Numbered from the stretch's first letter, positions 22,718 to 31,341 are shown. The stretch: DNA of 38,592 nt from Acidimicrobiia bacterium (GCA_026989215.1 JALSJV010000326.1:1-38592); one strand, 5' to 3'. Program-made: numbers and translations. The notes: a model not told the origin generated them from the sequence alone.

Positions 22718-24457
22718 ATGGGCGTCACGACCGGAGATGTGGTGGCCATGTTGGCCGAGATGGCCGAGCTGGAGGTCCTGGAGGAGGGGTCGCCGAACGC
22801 CTTCCGCGTGCGGGCCTATCAGAACGCCATCAACGGGATCGAGGCGGCCGGCGTCGACGTGACGACGATGTCGGAGGAGGAGCTGACCCGGATCAAGGGG
22901 GTCGGACCGAGCATCGCCAAGAAGATCCGCGAGTACGTGGAGACGGGCACGGTCGCCAAGCTGGAGGAGCTGCGGGCCAAATACCCGCCTGCCTTCGTCG
23001 AGCTCACCCGCATCCCCGGGTTGGGACCGAAGACGGCGGTGAAGCTTCGTGAGGCACTCGGCGTCGAGAACCTCGAGGATCTGAAGGCCGCCATCGACGC
23101 CCACGCCGTCCGGGAACTGCCGGGGTTCGGGGCGACCAGCGAGGAGAAGTTGGCACGGGCGATCGAGCGTCTCGGGCTGGTCGGAAAGGACCGGCGTACC
23201 CCCATCGCCGAGGCCCTTCCGCTGGCGGAACGTCTCGTCGGGCATCTGGGGACGGTGGAGGGGGTGGAGCGGGTCCAGTACTGCGGGAGCCTCCGACGGT
23301 TCCGGGAGACGATCGGCGACATCGACATCGTCGTCGCCTCGTCGGATCCCGAGCCGGTGATGGAGGCGGTGGTGGCCCTCCCCGGCGTCGCCGAGGTGAT
23401 CGGGACCGGGGAGACGAAGACGTCGATCGTCACCCGCGAGGGGATGCAGGTGGACGTCCGGGTGGTCGAGGCCGACCAGTACGGTGCGGCGCTGCTGTAT
23501 TTCACGGGCTCGAAGGCCCACAACATCGCCCTTCGCCAGCTCGCCATCGACCAGGGCCGACTCCTCAACGAGTACGGACTGTTCACCGCCGACGGAGGTG
23601 ACGTGGTGGCGTCGGCGACCGAGGAGGAGATCTACGCCGCCCTCGGACTCGACTTCGTTGCCCCCACCCTGCGGGAGGACACCGGGGAGGTGGAGGCCGC
23701 CGCCGCCCACACCCTGCCCGACCTGGTGGAACGTCGCCACATCAGAGGCGACCTCCATTTCCACACCGACCGTTCCGGGGACGGCCGGGCGAGTCCCGAG
23801 GAGATGCTGGCGGCGGCGGCGCGGGCGGGCTACCGGTATGTGGCGGTGACCGAGCATGGGGAGAACCTGGCGGTGAACGGGTCGAGCAGGGAGGAGATGC
23901 TCGCCCACCGAGACCGGCTGCGGGAGGCTGCCGCCGCCCATCCGAACCTGACGGTGCTGTGGGGATGCGAGCTGAATGTCGGGCCGGATGGGAGCCTCGA
24001 CTACGACGAGGATTTCCGTCGGGAGCTGGAATGGAACGTCGCCTCGGTCCACTCCCACTTCGACCTGGCCCAGGCCGAGCAGACCGAACGGCTGCTCCGA
24101 GCGATCGCCGATCCGACGGTGGACGCCATCGGGCATCTCACCGGCCGCTCCATCGGGCGTCGCCCGGGAATCGAGATCGACGTCGACGCGGTCCTGGATG
24201 CCATGGTCGAGCACCGGGTGGCCTTGGAGGTGAACGGGGCGCTCCAGCGGCTCGATGCAGCTCCCGACGTGATCCGGAAGGCCGTCGCCAAGGGGGTGAC
24301 GCTGGTGATCTCCACCGACGCCCACCATCCGTCCGAGCTGGTGCGGATGGAGTACGGGGTACGCAACGCCCAGCGGGGCTGGGCCGCCAGGGCCGACGTG
24401 TTGAACACCAAACCGACCCGCTCGTTCCTCGCCTGGCTTCGGCGCCGCCGGAGGTGA
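22718..24457 (+). CDS. polX: Family X DNA polymerase with PHP exonuclease domain
   Basis: 579 residues. A base-excision repair gap-filling polymerase with 3'-5' exonuclease activity. The N-terminal 8-kDa domain (FRVRAYQNAINGIEA) carries helix-hairpin-helix motifs IKGVGPSIAKKI and IPGLGPKTAVKL. The nucleotidyltransferase site is YCGSLRRFRETIGDIDIVVA, with the Asp pair DID and a third Asp in MQVDVRVVEA. The PHP domain starts near residue 340: DLHFHTDRSGDG, VTEHGE, and ISTDAHHPSEL near the end provide its metal ligands. All catalytic residues look intact. The ATG is supported by TACCGT ending 6 bases upstream. Confidence 0.96.
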   Translation: MGVTTGDVVAMLAEMAELEVLEEGSPNAFRVRAYQNAINGIEAAGVDVTTMSEEELTRIKGVGPSIAKKIREYVETGTVAKLEELRAKYPPAFVELTRIPGLGPKTAVKLREALGVENLEDLKAAIDAHAVRELPGFGATSEEKLARAIERLGLVGKDRRTPIAEALPLAERLVGHLGTVEGVERVQYCGSLRRFRETIGDIDIVVASSDPEPVMEAVVALPGVAEVIGTGETKTSIVTREGMQVDVRVVEADQYGAALLYFTGSKAHNIALRQLAIDQGRLLNEYGLFTADGGDVVASATEEEIYAALGLDFVAPTLREDTGEVEAAAAHTLPDLVERRHIRGDLHFHTDRSGDGRASPEEMLAAAARAGYRYVAVTEHGENLAVNGSSREEMLAHRDRLREAAAAHPNLTVLWGCELNVGPDGSLDYDEDFRRELEWNVASVHSHFDLAQAEQTERLLRAIADPTVDAIGHLTGRSIGRRPGIEIDVDAVLDAMVEHRVALEVNGALQRLDAAPDVIRKAVAKGVTLVISTDAHHPSELVRMEYGVRNAQRGWAARADVLNTKPTRSFLAWLRRRRR

Positions 24458-24589
24458 GACCCGTGTCGTCACCGGGACCGCTCCACCCTGTTCGGGTCCG
24501 CGGATCCCACTTGGCGCACTCACTTCTTCGATTGGGAGGACGGGTGTCTGCTTCGATCGTCCCGCGTCCCGGTTGATCCGCTCTTCAGG

Positions 24590-24786
24590 TCAGTTCCCGA
24601 GTGCGGTCAAGGCCGCATCGGCGATGGAGACGGCCTCCTCTCGGTCGATGGTGACGACGGACGAGGGGACGGCGGGGTTCTTCTCGGCGACGACGCTCAG
24701 CACGAGTCCGGGACGGGTGACGAGGATCTGGATGAAGGCGGGTGAGGTGTCCCGTACGGTGTATGAGCCGCCGTCGGAGAGGGAGG
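24590..24786 (-). pseudogene. C-terminal remnant of an interrupted gene
   Basis: The minus-strand frame ends in a credible protein tail: SLSDGGSYTVRDTSPAFIQI, then LVTRPGLVLSVVAEKNP and EEAVSIADAALTAL, before a stop at 24590-24592. Beyond about 24786 the frame turns into the antisense of a transposase fragment, so the 5' part has been cut away. The tail resembles the end of an exported sensor-like or lipoprotein domain, but I do not recognise the family. Confidence 0.55.
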
Positions 24787-25054
24787 CTGCGGTGGTTCCT
24801 TCCTCGGCGACGCCGTCGCCGCCCTGGAGGACATCGACGCCGACCACATCACCATCCGACCCCACTGCCCCCGGCAGAACGGCAAAGTCGAACGCTTCAA
24901 CCGTACCCTCCAGACCGAATGGGCCTACCAGCGCGTCTACACCACCAACACCCAACGTACCCAAGCCTTCACAACCTGGCTCGACCACTACAACCACCAT
25001 CGCAGACACAGCTCCATCGGAGGCCCACCCATCAGCCGAGTGTCACCGACCTGA
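24785..25054 (+). mobile_element. IS481-family transposase 3' remnant
   Basis: About 87 codons of the C-terminal end of a DDE transposase: GGSFLGDAVAALEDIDADHI, then RPHCPRQNGKVERFNRTLQT with the catalytic Glu, EWAYQRVYTTNTQRT, and WLDHYNHHRRHSSIGGPP, ending with a stop at 25052-25054. The pattern is that of IS481 integrases. The N-terminal two thirds and the left end are missing, so the element is dead. Codon use differs from neighbours (CAA, ACA and AAC-rich, lower GC), which supports foreign origin. The right inverted repeat could lie near 25055-25080 but cannot be paired. Confidence 0.88.
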
Positions 25055-25074
25055 TGGCCGAGTACACCTGGAAC

Positions 25075-25312
25075 GCGCAGAATCCAACCGGTGACCCTCG
25101 CGCAGTGTTCGACCGGCGTCAGATGCTCCGTATTCCCCCGGCGTCGACAGCTCTCTGTCGGCCAGGAGGCACGCGACGTTGGTCACCCGACCGTCTTCGC
25201 GGACTGTCATGGTCAGGGTGTCCGACCACACAGAGGGGCCTTGGGCGAGGGGCCCGGTTCCGCGAGGTCGGCCACCTGTTGGGCGAGGGCTCAGGCCAAC
25301 TCTGACACCCCC
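25075..25312 (-). pseudogene. Probable N-terminal remnant of the gene interrupted by the IS
   Basis: On the minus strand PSVWSDTLTMTVREDGRVTN followed by VACLLADRELSTPGEY reads like real protein. A second frame just upstream gives ALAQQVADLAEPG, which suggests a frameshift between them. The segment faces the same way as the remnant at 24590-24786, with the IS fragment between, so both may come from one gene. This is an inference; no family is recognised. Confidence 0.35.
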
Positions 25313-25394
25313 CGCCGTGGGCCACGAGGCGAGGACCCCCGGTCCTTCGCGCACCACCATGGACCCAACCCTCGGAGCCGGCTCGACACGAATG

Positions 25395-25411
25395 TGTGTA
25401 TACTATGCGCA
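25395..25411 (+). promoter_or_regulatory. Leaderless promoter and operator-like palindrome of the toxin-antitoxin pair
   Basis: TATACT (25399-25404) ends exactly 6 bases before the antitoxin ATG at 25411. It lies inside an imperfect palindrome TGTGTATA-C-TATGCGCA (6 of 8 pairs), placed where a ribbon-helix-helix antitoxin would bind and block its own promoter. Confidence 0.5.
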
Positions 25412-25641
25412 TGGCGCGGGTGAACGTGTACCTCCCCGACGATCTGGCCCAAAGGGCGAAGGCGGCGGGATTGAACGTGTCGAAGCTGACCCAAGAGGCC
25501 GTGCGCGGCGCTCTCGATGCCCTCCGCACCGACGACTGGCTCGACGACCTGTCCCAACTGCATCCCACCGGGGTCTCCCACGACGATGTGCGGGCCGCCG
25601 TCGACGACGCGAAGGACGAGTTCGAGCACGACCGTGCCTAG
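25411..25641 (+). CDS. CcdA/VapB-like antitoxin
   Basis: 76 residues. The N-terminal half is a ribbon-helix-helix DNA-binding domain (ARVNVYLPDDLAQRAKAAGL then NVSKLTQEAVRGAL) of the CcdA-like antitoxin type. The acidic C-terminal half (DDVRAAVDDAKDEFEHDRA) is the toxin-binding, probably disordered part. It should neutralise the PIN toxin encoded next and repress its own promoter. ATG 25411 is preferred over in-frame GTG 25396 and ATG 25405, because the TATACT hexamer sits 6 bases before it and overlaps the alternatives. It overlaps the toxin start by 8 bases. Confidence 0.85.
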   Translation: MARVNVYLPDDLAQRAKAAGLNVSKLTQEAVRGALDALRTDDWLDDLSQLHPTGVSHDDVRAAVDDAKDEFEHDRA

Positions 25642-26020
25642 ACGGGTCGTCATCGACGCTTCGGCGATGGTCGACCTCCTCGTCGGATCGCCGTTGGCCG
25701 AGGCCGTGGCCAAGCGTCTGCGAGGGCAACAACTTCACGCACCTGCCCACTTCGACGCCGAGGTCCTCTCGGCGCTCGGTCGGCTGCACCGAGCAGGTCA
25801 CATCGACGACCAGCAGGTCGAGGTGAGGATCGATCGCCTGGCTGTCGCCCCCATCGAACGACACGATCTTGCCAAGCTCGTCTCCGGGGCATGGCAACGT
25901 CGTCACAACCTCCGGCTGGTCGACGCCCTCTACGTCGAGCTGGCCGCCCAGCTCGACGTACGTATCGTCACCACCGACGGTGGGCTCGCTGCCGCCTGTG
26001 CGGTCGCCGAGCTGGTGTGA
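25634..26020 (+). CDS. vapC: VapC-like PIN-domain toxin
   Basis: A 128-residue PIN-domain ribonuclease, the toxic partner of the preceding antitoxin. The acidic metal-binding residues are all present: Asp in VVIDASAMVDLL, Glu in FDAEVLSALGRL, Asp in LRLVDALYVELA, and Asp in RIVTTDGGLAAAC. VapC toxins usually cut tRNA or rRNA and stop growth; the target here is unknown. The GTG start lies inside the last codons of the antitoxin (8-base overlap), which keeps the pair co-translated. The pair lies in the window's only accessory patch, next to the IS remnant. Confidence 0.9.
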   Translation: MPRRVVIDASAMVDLLVGSPLAEAVAKRLRGQQLHAPAHFDAEVLSALGRLHRAGHIDDQQVEVRIDRLAVAPIERHDLAKLVSGAWQRRHNLRLVDALYVELAAQLDVRIVTTDGGLAAACAVAELV

Positions 26021-26043
26021 CACGATCCCTTCCCCTGATCGTG
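26021..26043 (+). terminator. Possible terminator after vapC
   Basis: CACGATC pairs with GATCGTG around a 9-base loop, starting at the base after the vapC stop. There is no T-run. The rest of the gap to 26193 shows no gene. Confidence 0.4.
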
Positions 26044-26193
26044 GGACCGATCCTCCAGTTCTCCGTTGGGAAGAGACACCCACATGCGACATTGGGAAGA
26101 AGGTGTCGGGATCACGGAGGCGGCCTCCCTCGACGAGGGGAGCGTGGACGGTCGTCTCGACCTCGATCTGGAGGCTCGGGCTCCTGCGGGAAG

Positions 26194-27390
26194 TCAACTC
26201 TCCGAAGCTTCCAACCTGCCGTCGGTGAGGTCGGCGAAGATGACGGCGGCGCCGTCGGTGAGACGAACCACGGCGCGGTCGTCGATGCGGGCGGCGCGGC
26301 CGGGAACCACCACGTTGGGGACCGATCCCAGATCGAGATCCATGGCTCCGAGGGCGAAGGTGAGCAGTTCTTCGGCGGAGAGGTTCGTGGTGATCCACGG
26401 CTCCGACCGCTCCATGATCGCCGGGAGGGCGAGGGGCCCTCGGAGCTTCAACATCCCCACTGCACCTTTGATGATCAGCCCGCCGTGGGCTTGGCGGGTG
26501 AAGTCGCCGCCGGGGATCGTCTTGCGGACCCGGGCGAAGGCGAGGGCCTGGGCGCCGTCGAGGACCTGCCGTCCGGCCTTCAGGTAGGCCTGGGCCGCCC
26601 GGTCGGCGATGTCGAAGGGGATCTCGACCTCCACCCCGCCGAGGATCCCGATCAGCTCGGTGAACCCTTCGAACCCGGTGAGCACGTATCCGTCGAGGTG
26701 GAGCCCGGAGAGCTCCTCGAGGGTGGCCGCCAGCAGGTCGGGACCGCCGAGGGCGAGCGACGCGTTCACCCGATTGCGGGAGCGCCCCGGGATGTCGGTG
26801 TAGGCGTCCCTCGGGATCCCCACCACCGCGCCTCCGCCCGTGCCGTCGAGTCCCACCAGGTGGAGGCTGTCGGCCCGAGCCCGGTCGCGGTTCTCGCCGG
26901 GACGGGCGTCGGAGCCGACGACCGCCACGATCCGGGGCCCGTCGCCCCACCAGGGGTCGATCCCCAGCGAGGGCGCGGAACCGCCGACGATCCGCCAGCC
27001 GTCCCCGTCGTCCACCGCTGCCCAGACGTCGTCGCCGATCTCGACGACCGCGACCTGGGAGCCGTCGAAGGTGGCCACCGCGACGTCCCCGTCGAGGGTG
27101 ACCGATCGGGGCTCGACCGTCTCGGGGACGAGCGCCGGAGGGACGTCGGGGATGACCGTGGTGACCCCGAAGGCGTATTCGTAGGGGGCCGCCACGGCGT
27201 CGGCGAGGCCGTCGGGGGTGCCGGAGAGCTCGAGGGTGACGGTGGGGGCGGTCGTGGTGGGAGCCGTCGACGTGGTCGACGAGGGGGCCGTGGTGGCGGC
27301 GGTGGTCGCCGTCGTGGACGTCGTCTCCCCTCCCGGGTTCGAGCAGGCGGCGAGGACGAGGGCGAACGCGACGACTCGGCGGAACCGCAT
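26194..27390 (-). CDS. LytR-CpsA-Psr family protein with lipoprotein signal
   Basis: 398 residues. LCP enzymes transfer polymers such as teichoic acid or arabinogalactan from a lipid carrier to peptidoglycan. The LCP domain begins near residue 150: VVGSDARPGENRDRARADSL, VVGIPRDAYTDIPG, RNRVNASLALGGPDL, and DGAQALAFARVRKTIPGGDF, with the conserved Asp/Arg residues that bind pyrophosphate. Two things are unusual. The N-terminus has a lipobox (VLAAC) where LCP proteins normally have a membrane helix. A Thr/Ala-rich linker and ~90 extra residues precede the catalytic domain. The ATG at 27390 lies 10 bases after a TAGCGT hexamer; an in-frame GTG overlapping that hexamer is less likely. Confidence 0.87.
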   Translation of the reverse strand: MRFRRVVAFALVLAACSNPGGETTSTTATTAATTAPSSTTSTAPTTTAPTVTLELSGTPDGLADAVAAPYEYAFGVTTVIPDVPPALVPETVEPRSVTLDGDVAVATFDGSQVAVVEIGDDVWAAVDDGDGWRIVGGSAPSLGIDPWWGDGPRIVAVVGSDARPGENRDRARADSLHLVGLDGTGGGAVVGIPRDAYTDIPGRSRNRVNASLALGGPDLLAATLEELSGLHLDGYVLTGFEGFTELIGILGGVEVEIPFDIADRAAQAYLKAGRQVLDGAQALAFARVRKTIPGGDFTRQAHGGLIIKGAVGMLKLRGPLALPAIMERSEPWITTNLSAEELLTFALGAMDLDLGSVPNVVVPGRAARIDDRAVVRLTDGAAVIFADLTDGRLEASES

Positions 27391-27400
27391 GAGGCGCGCC

Positions 27401-27406
27401 ACGCTA
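27401..27406 (-). promoter_or_regulatory. -10 element for the LCP gene
   Basis: TAGCGT on the minus strand ends 10 bases before the ATG, giving a leader of at most a few bases. Confidence 0.4.
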
Positions 27407-27459
27407 CGGCGATCCCCGACCTTCCGCCAAGCTGCGACCGAGGGCCGACGACCGGTTCC

Positions 27460-27465
27460 TATACT
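27460..27465 (+). promoter_or_regulatory. -10 element for hppA
   Basis: TATACT, the best -10 match in the region, ends 37 bases before the hppA ATG. The leader of about 31 bases contains a GGGAGAG Shine-Dalgarno sequence. Confidence 0.5.
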
Positions 27466-27502
27466 CCGGCGCGGTTTTCCGCGTCCCGGGAGAGAATCCG
27501 CG

Positions 27503-29551
27503 ATGAACGACCTGTTCTTGTACGCCGCGCTCGGAGCCGGACTGGCCGCCCTGGTCCTGGCGATCTACTTCGCACGGTCCGTGTTGGCCATGTCCCAGGG
27601 CAACGAACGGATGGTCGAGATCTCAGGTGCCATCCGAGAAGGGGCCATGGCCTTCCTCCGCCGTGAATACTCGTGGGTGGCGGTCTTCGTGGTGGTGATG
27701 GCCGTCCTCATCGCCGCCCTGCTGGACTGGGGGCGTCCGTGGGGAGCGGTCGCCTACGTCTTCGGGGCGCTCCTCTCCGGAGGTGCCGGGTTCGTCGGGA
27801 TGCGGATCGCCACCGCCGCCAACGCCCGCACCACCGAGGCCGCCCGCATCGGCGGGGTCGCCAAGGCGCTCCCCCTCGCGTTCCGGGGCGGAGGCGTGAT
27901 GGGCTTCACGGTCGCCGGGTTCGGCCTGGCCGGTGTGGCGCTGGGGTTCCTCCTCTTCAAGGAGGCCCTCGGCCTGGAGGACTGGGCGGACATCATCACC
28001 GCCATCGGCCTCGGAGGCTCGTCGATCGCCCTCTTCGCCCGGGTCGGCGGCGGCATCTACACCAAGGCCGCCGACGTCGGTGCCGACCTGGTCGGCAAGG
28101 TGGAGGCGGGGATCCCCGAAGACGATCCCCGCAACCCGGCGGTGATCGCCGACAACGTCGGCGACAACGTCGGCGACGTCGCCGGCATGGGGGCCGACCT
28201 GTTCGAGTCGTACGTCGGCGCTCTGGTCGCCCCGATCGCCTTCGCGGCGATCGCCTTCGCCGGGAGGGACTTCCAGGCGGGGGCCATCATCTTCCCCCTC
28301 GCCGTCGGCGCCCTGGGGATGCTGGCGTCGATCATCGGGTCGTTCCTCGTCCGCCCGGCCGGGGACAATCTGGCCGCCGCCCTCAACCGGGGCACCTACT
28401 CGTCGGCCATCCTCACCGCCGCCGGGGTGCTGGGGCTCTCCTACTGGATCTTCGGCGACACCGCCGACAATCCCCTCGGGGTGTTCCTGGCGGTCGCCGT
28501 CGGTCTGGTGGTCGGCCTGTTCGTCGGCCGGATCTCCGAATGGTTCACCTCCGACCATTTCAGGACGGTGAAGGAGATCGCCCGTCAGGCCCAGACCGGC
28601 CCGGCGACGGTGATCATCTCCGGGATCGCCGAAGGGATGCGGTCCGCCGCCTTCAGCGTCATCGTCGTCGCCTTCGGGATCCTCGGGGCGTTCTTCGCGG
28701 GGGAATGGGGCCTCGGCGACGGGGGCGGCATCTACGGGGTCGCCATCGCCGCCATCGGCGTGCTCGCCACCCTCGGCATCACCATCTCGGTGGACGCCTA
28801 CGGGCCCATCGCCGACAACGCCGGCGGGATCGCCGAGATGGCGGGTCTCGACCCGGAGGTGCGGGAGGCGACCGACGCCCTCGACTCCCTCGGCAACACG
28901 ACGGCCGCGGTCGCCAAAGGCTTCGCCATCGCCTCGGCGGCGGTCACCGCCCTCGCCCTCTTCTCCGCCTTCACCCAGGCGGTCGGACTGGACAAGATCG
29001 ACCTGACCCGAGCCCCCACCACCGTCGGCCTGTTCCTCGGTGCCATGTTCCCGTTCCTCTTCGCGGCGATGACCATGAACGCCGTCGGGCGTGCCGCCAA
29101 CAAGATGATCGAAGAGGTGAGGCGGCAGTTCCGTGAGATCGCGGGTCTGCGGGAAGGCAAGGAGGGGGTGAAGGCCGACTACACCACCTGTGTGGACATC
29201 GCCACCGCCGCCGCCCTTCGGGAGATGATCGTCCCCGGCGCCCTCGCCGTCGTCCTCCCTCTCATCATCGGCTTCACCGACGTGGAGGCCCTCGGCGGTT
29301 TCCTCGCCGGGGCCCTGGTCACCGGGTTCCTCCTCGCCATCTTCATGGCGAACGCCGGTGGCGCCTGGGACAACGCCAAGAAGTTCATCGAGGCCGGTGC
29401 CTTCGGCGGGAAGGGATCCGACTCCCACAAGGCGGCGGTGATCGGCGACACCGTCGGTGATCCGTTCAAGGACACCTCGGGCCCGGCGATGAACATCGTC
29501 ATCAAGGTGATGACCATCGTCTCGCTGATCTTCGCCTCGGCCTTCATCTGA
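27503..29551 (+). CDS. hppA: Membrane-bound ion-pumping pyrophosphatase
   Basis: 682 residues with about 16 membrane helices. It couples pyrophosphate hydrolysis to pumping of H+ (or Na+) out of the cell. The substrate site is visible: KAADVGADLVGKVEAG, then EDDPRNPAVIADNVGDNVGD near residue 210, and a second Asp-rich site around ADNAGGIAEMA and KAAVIGDTVGDPFKDTSGPA at the C-terminus. In GNTTAAVAKGFAIASAA the Ala residues at the positions homologous to 460 and 463 are those of K+-dependent enzymes (K+-independent ones have Lys and Thr). Pumped ion not decided. The gene has both a -10 and a ribosome binding site. It ends 21 bases from the convergent egtD stop. Confidence 0.96.
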   Translation: MNDLFLYAALGAGLAALVLAIYFARSVLAMSQGNERMVEISGAIREGAMAFLRREYSWVAVFVVVMAVLIAALLDWGRPWGAVAYVFGALLSGGAGFVGMRIATAANARTTEAARIGGVAKALPLAFRGGGVMGFTVAGFGLAGVALGFLLFKEALGLEDWADIITAIGLGGSSIALFARVGGGIYTKAADVGADLVGKVEAGIPEDDPRNPAVIADNVGDNVGDVAGMGADLFESYVGALVAPIAFAAIAFAGRDFQAGAIIFPLAVGALGMLASIIGSFLVRPAGDNLAAALNRGTYSSAILTAAGVLGLSYWIFGDTADNPLGVFLAVAVGLVVGLFVGRISEWFTSDHFRTVKEIARQAQTGPATVIISGIAEGMRSAAFSVIVVAFGILGAFFAGEWGLGDGGGIYGVAIAAIGVLATLGITISVDAYGPIADNAGGIAEMAGLDPEVREATDALDSLGNTTAAVAKGFAIASAAVTALALFSAFTQAVGLDKIDLTRAPTTVGLFLGAMFPFLFAAMTMNAVGRAANKMIEEVRRQFREIAGLREGKEGVKADYTTCVDIATAAALREMIVPGALAVVLPLIIGFTDVEALGGFLAGALVTGFLLAIFMANAGGAWDNAKKFIEAGAFGGKGSDSHKAAVIGDTVGDPFKDTSGPAMNIVIKVMTIVSLIFASAFI

Positions 29552-29572
29552 GCGTCGGAGCGGCCGGCCGGC

Positions 29573-30556
29573 TCAGACGGGCCGGGCGACGAGGAGCCCG
29601 AAGCGCCCGGCCCGGTCGGTGTACCAGGCGCAGACTCCGAGCCCGACCGCGTCCAGCTCGGCGGTGATCCCCTCCCGGGTGAACTTGCACGACACCTCGG
29701 TGTGGATCTCCTCCCCGGCCTCCAGGGTCACGACCATGTCGAGGGCGCGGATGCGGACGGTCATGTCCCGGTCGGCTCGGAGCCACGCCTCCATCCGTGA
29801 CTGCTCGCCGTTCCAGCGGGGGACGTGGGTGAACTCGTCGGTGGGGAAGTCGGCGTCGAGCTCCCGGTTGATGACGTCGAGCACGTTCTTGGTGAAGCGG
29901 GCCGTGACGCCGGCGGCGTCGTCGTAGGCGGCGACCATCGTCGGGACGTTCTTCACCAGGTCCACTCCGAGCAGGAAGGCGTCGTGGTCGTCGAGGGCGG
30001 CTGCGATCTCGCCGAGGAGCTCCCGTCGGGGCCCGGGCGGGTAGTTCCCGATGGTGGAGCCGAGGAAGGCGACGAGTCGACGGCCGCGGCGGCGGAGGCG
30101 GCGCAGGTCGGTGTGGTAGTCGCCGATCAGCCCCTCCACCTCCAGCCACGGGTAGTCGCCACAGAGCGCCGTCGCCGCCTCGCGCAGCGCCGCCTCCGAG
30201 ATGTCGATGGGGACGTAGCGGCGGCCCCCGACCTGGTGCATCGCCTCGATGAGCAGCCGGGTCTTGGTCGATGAGCCCGAGCCGAGCTCGATCAGCTCGC
30301 AGGGGGCGACGAGCTCCATGATCTCCGTGGCACGGTCGCCCAGGATCTCGGTCTCGGCGCGCGTGAGGTAGTACTCGGGCAGACGGGTGATCTCCTCGAA
30401 GAGGGCCGAACCGGCGGCGTCGTAGAAGTAGCGGGAGGGGATCTGCTTGGGGGTCGCCCGCATCCCGGCGGCGACGTCGGCGGCCAGTTCGGCGCGGAGG
30501 TCGTGGGGCGCCGAGAGGCGTCGAACCGTGACCGGGGCGTCTCCGGCGACCCTCAT
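29573..30556 (-). CDS. egtD: L-histidine N-alpha-methyltransferase
   Basis: 327 residues. It trimethylates histidine to hercynine with S-adenosylmethionine, the first committed substrate of ergothioneine synthesis. Marks: PSRYFYDAAGSALFEEIT, LPEYYLTRAETEIL, the SAM loop ELGSGSSTKTRLLIEA, VAFLGSTIGNYPP, and AYDDAAGVTARFTKNVLD. Length matches known EgtD. The ATG overlaps the egtC stop (ATGA). It is the last gene of the egt operon; no egtE follows. Confidence 0.96.
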   Translation of the reverse strand: MRVAGDAPVTVRRLSAPHDLRAELAADVAAGMRATPKQIPSRYFYDAAGSALFEEITRLPEYYLTRAETEILGDRATEIMELVAPCELIELGSGSSTKTRLLIEAMHQVGGRRYVPIDISEAALREAATALCGDYPWLEVEGLIGDYHTDLRRLRRRGRRLVAFLGSTIGNYPPGPRRELLGEIAAALDDHDAFLLGVDLVKNVPTMVAAYDDAAGVTARFTKNVLDVINRELDADFPTDEFTHVPRWNGEQSRMEAWLRADRDMTVRIRALDMVVTLEAGEEIHTEVSCKFTREGITAELDAVGLGVCAWYTDRAGRFGLLVARPV

Positions 30557-31341
30557 GACGCCGTCCCTTCGAGGCCGTCCAGAGGCTCGACGTCGGTGCC
30601 GTCCGCAGTGACGACGACCAGGCTGCCCGGGGGGACGGGACTCCAGTCCCGGTCGTCGAGGGGTTCTGACGCCACCCAGGTGGCGTTGGCGGCGACGCGC
30701 GTGTAGAGGGAGTTTGCCCGTTCGCCGAGGGCGGCGCGGGTGGCGACGAATCGACGGCCGTCACCGGCGACGACGGTGAGGGAGCAGACGAGGTCGTGAC
30801 GGACGCACAGGTCGGCGATCCGGGTCACCGCCCGCGCCATCGCCTTCGGCAGCTCCAACCCGTCTCGGAGCCCGGCGACGACGGTGAGGAAGAGCAGCCG
30901 GGAGTCGTTCCAGACCCGGAGATGGCCGAGGAGGTCGTCGTCGAGGTCGGCGACGAGGGCCCGTCCCACCGGTCCCGCCAGTCCCTGGAACCAGCCGTTG
31001 TGGGCGACGGCGACGCCGTCGAGGACGAAGGGGGCGACGTGGTCGGTGCCGAAACCGACACCGGGGGTGGCCGAGCGCACCGCCCCGAGGATCATCGTTC
31101 CCGTGAGGCGGGCGGCGAGGTCCCGGAGGTTGGGGTCGGCCCACGGGGTGGCGGCGGTGACGTAGCGGAGCGGCCCGTCCGCCCCCTCGGGCCACCAGGC
31201 GACGCCGGTCCCGTCGACGTTGACGTGTCCGTGGACGAGCTCCCGGGGACGGTAGGCCTGGTCGGAGAGGCCGTGGGGAGGTGAGAAGAAGAGGTCGGCG
31301 AGGGGACGGCTCGGCCCGAGGTATCCGGCGATCCGGCACAT
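30553..31341 (-). CDS. egtC: Gamma-glutamyl-hercynylcysteine sulfoxide hydrolase
   Basis: 262 residues. A class II glutamine-amidotransferase-like hydrolase that removes the glutamyl group from the EgtB product. After Met removal the N-terminal nucleophile is Cys2 in MCRIAGYLGPSRPL. VAHNGWFQGL and SDQAYRPRELVHGHVNVDG are typical of the family, and NDSRLLFL matches the glutamate-binding region. The start ATG overlaps the egtB stop by one base (TGATG) and the stop overlaps egtD. Confidence 0.95.
   Translation of the reverse strand: MCRIAGYLGPSRPLADLFFSPPHGLSDQAYRPRELVHGHVNVDGTGVAWWPEGADGPLRYVTAATPWADPNLRDLAARLTGTMILGAVRSATPGVGFGTDHVAPFVLDGVAVAHNGWFQGLAGPVGRALVADLDDDLLGHLRVWNDSRLLFLTVVAGLRDGLELPKAMARAVTRIADLCVRHDLVCSLTVVAGDGRRFVATRAALGERANSLYTRVAANATWVASEPLDDRDWSPVPPGSLVVVTADGTDVEPLDGLEGTAS

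Noticed and set aside
29552-29572. Palindromic GAGCGGCCGGCCGGCTC between hppA and egtD as an intrinsic terminator
   Set aside because: The arms pair only partly, there is no T-run, and the 21-base gap is too small to judge.
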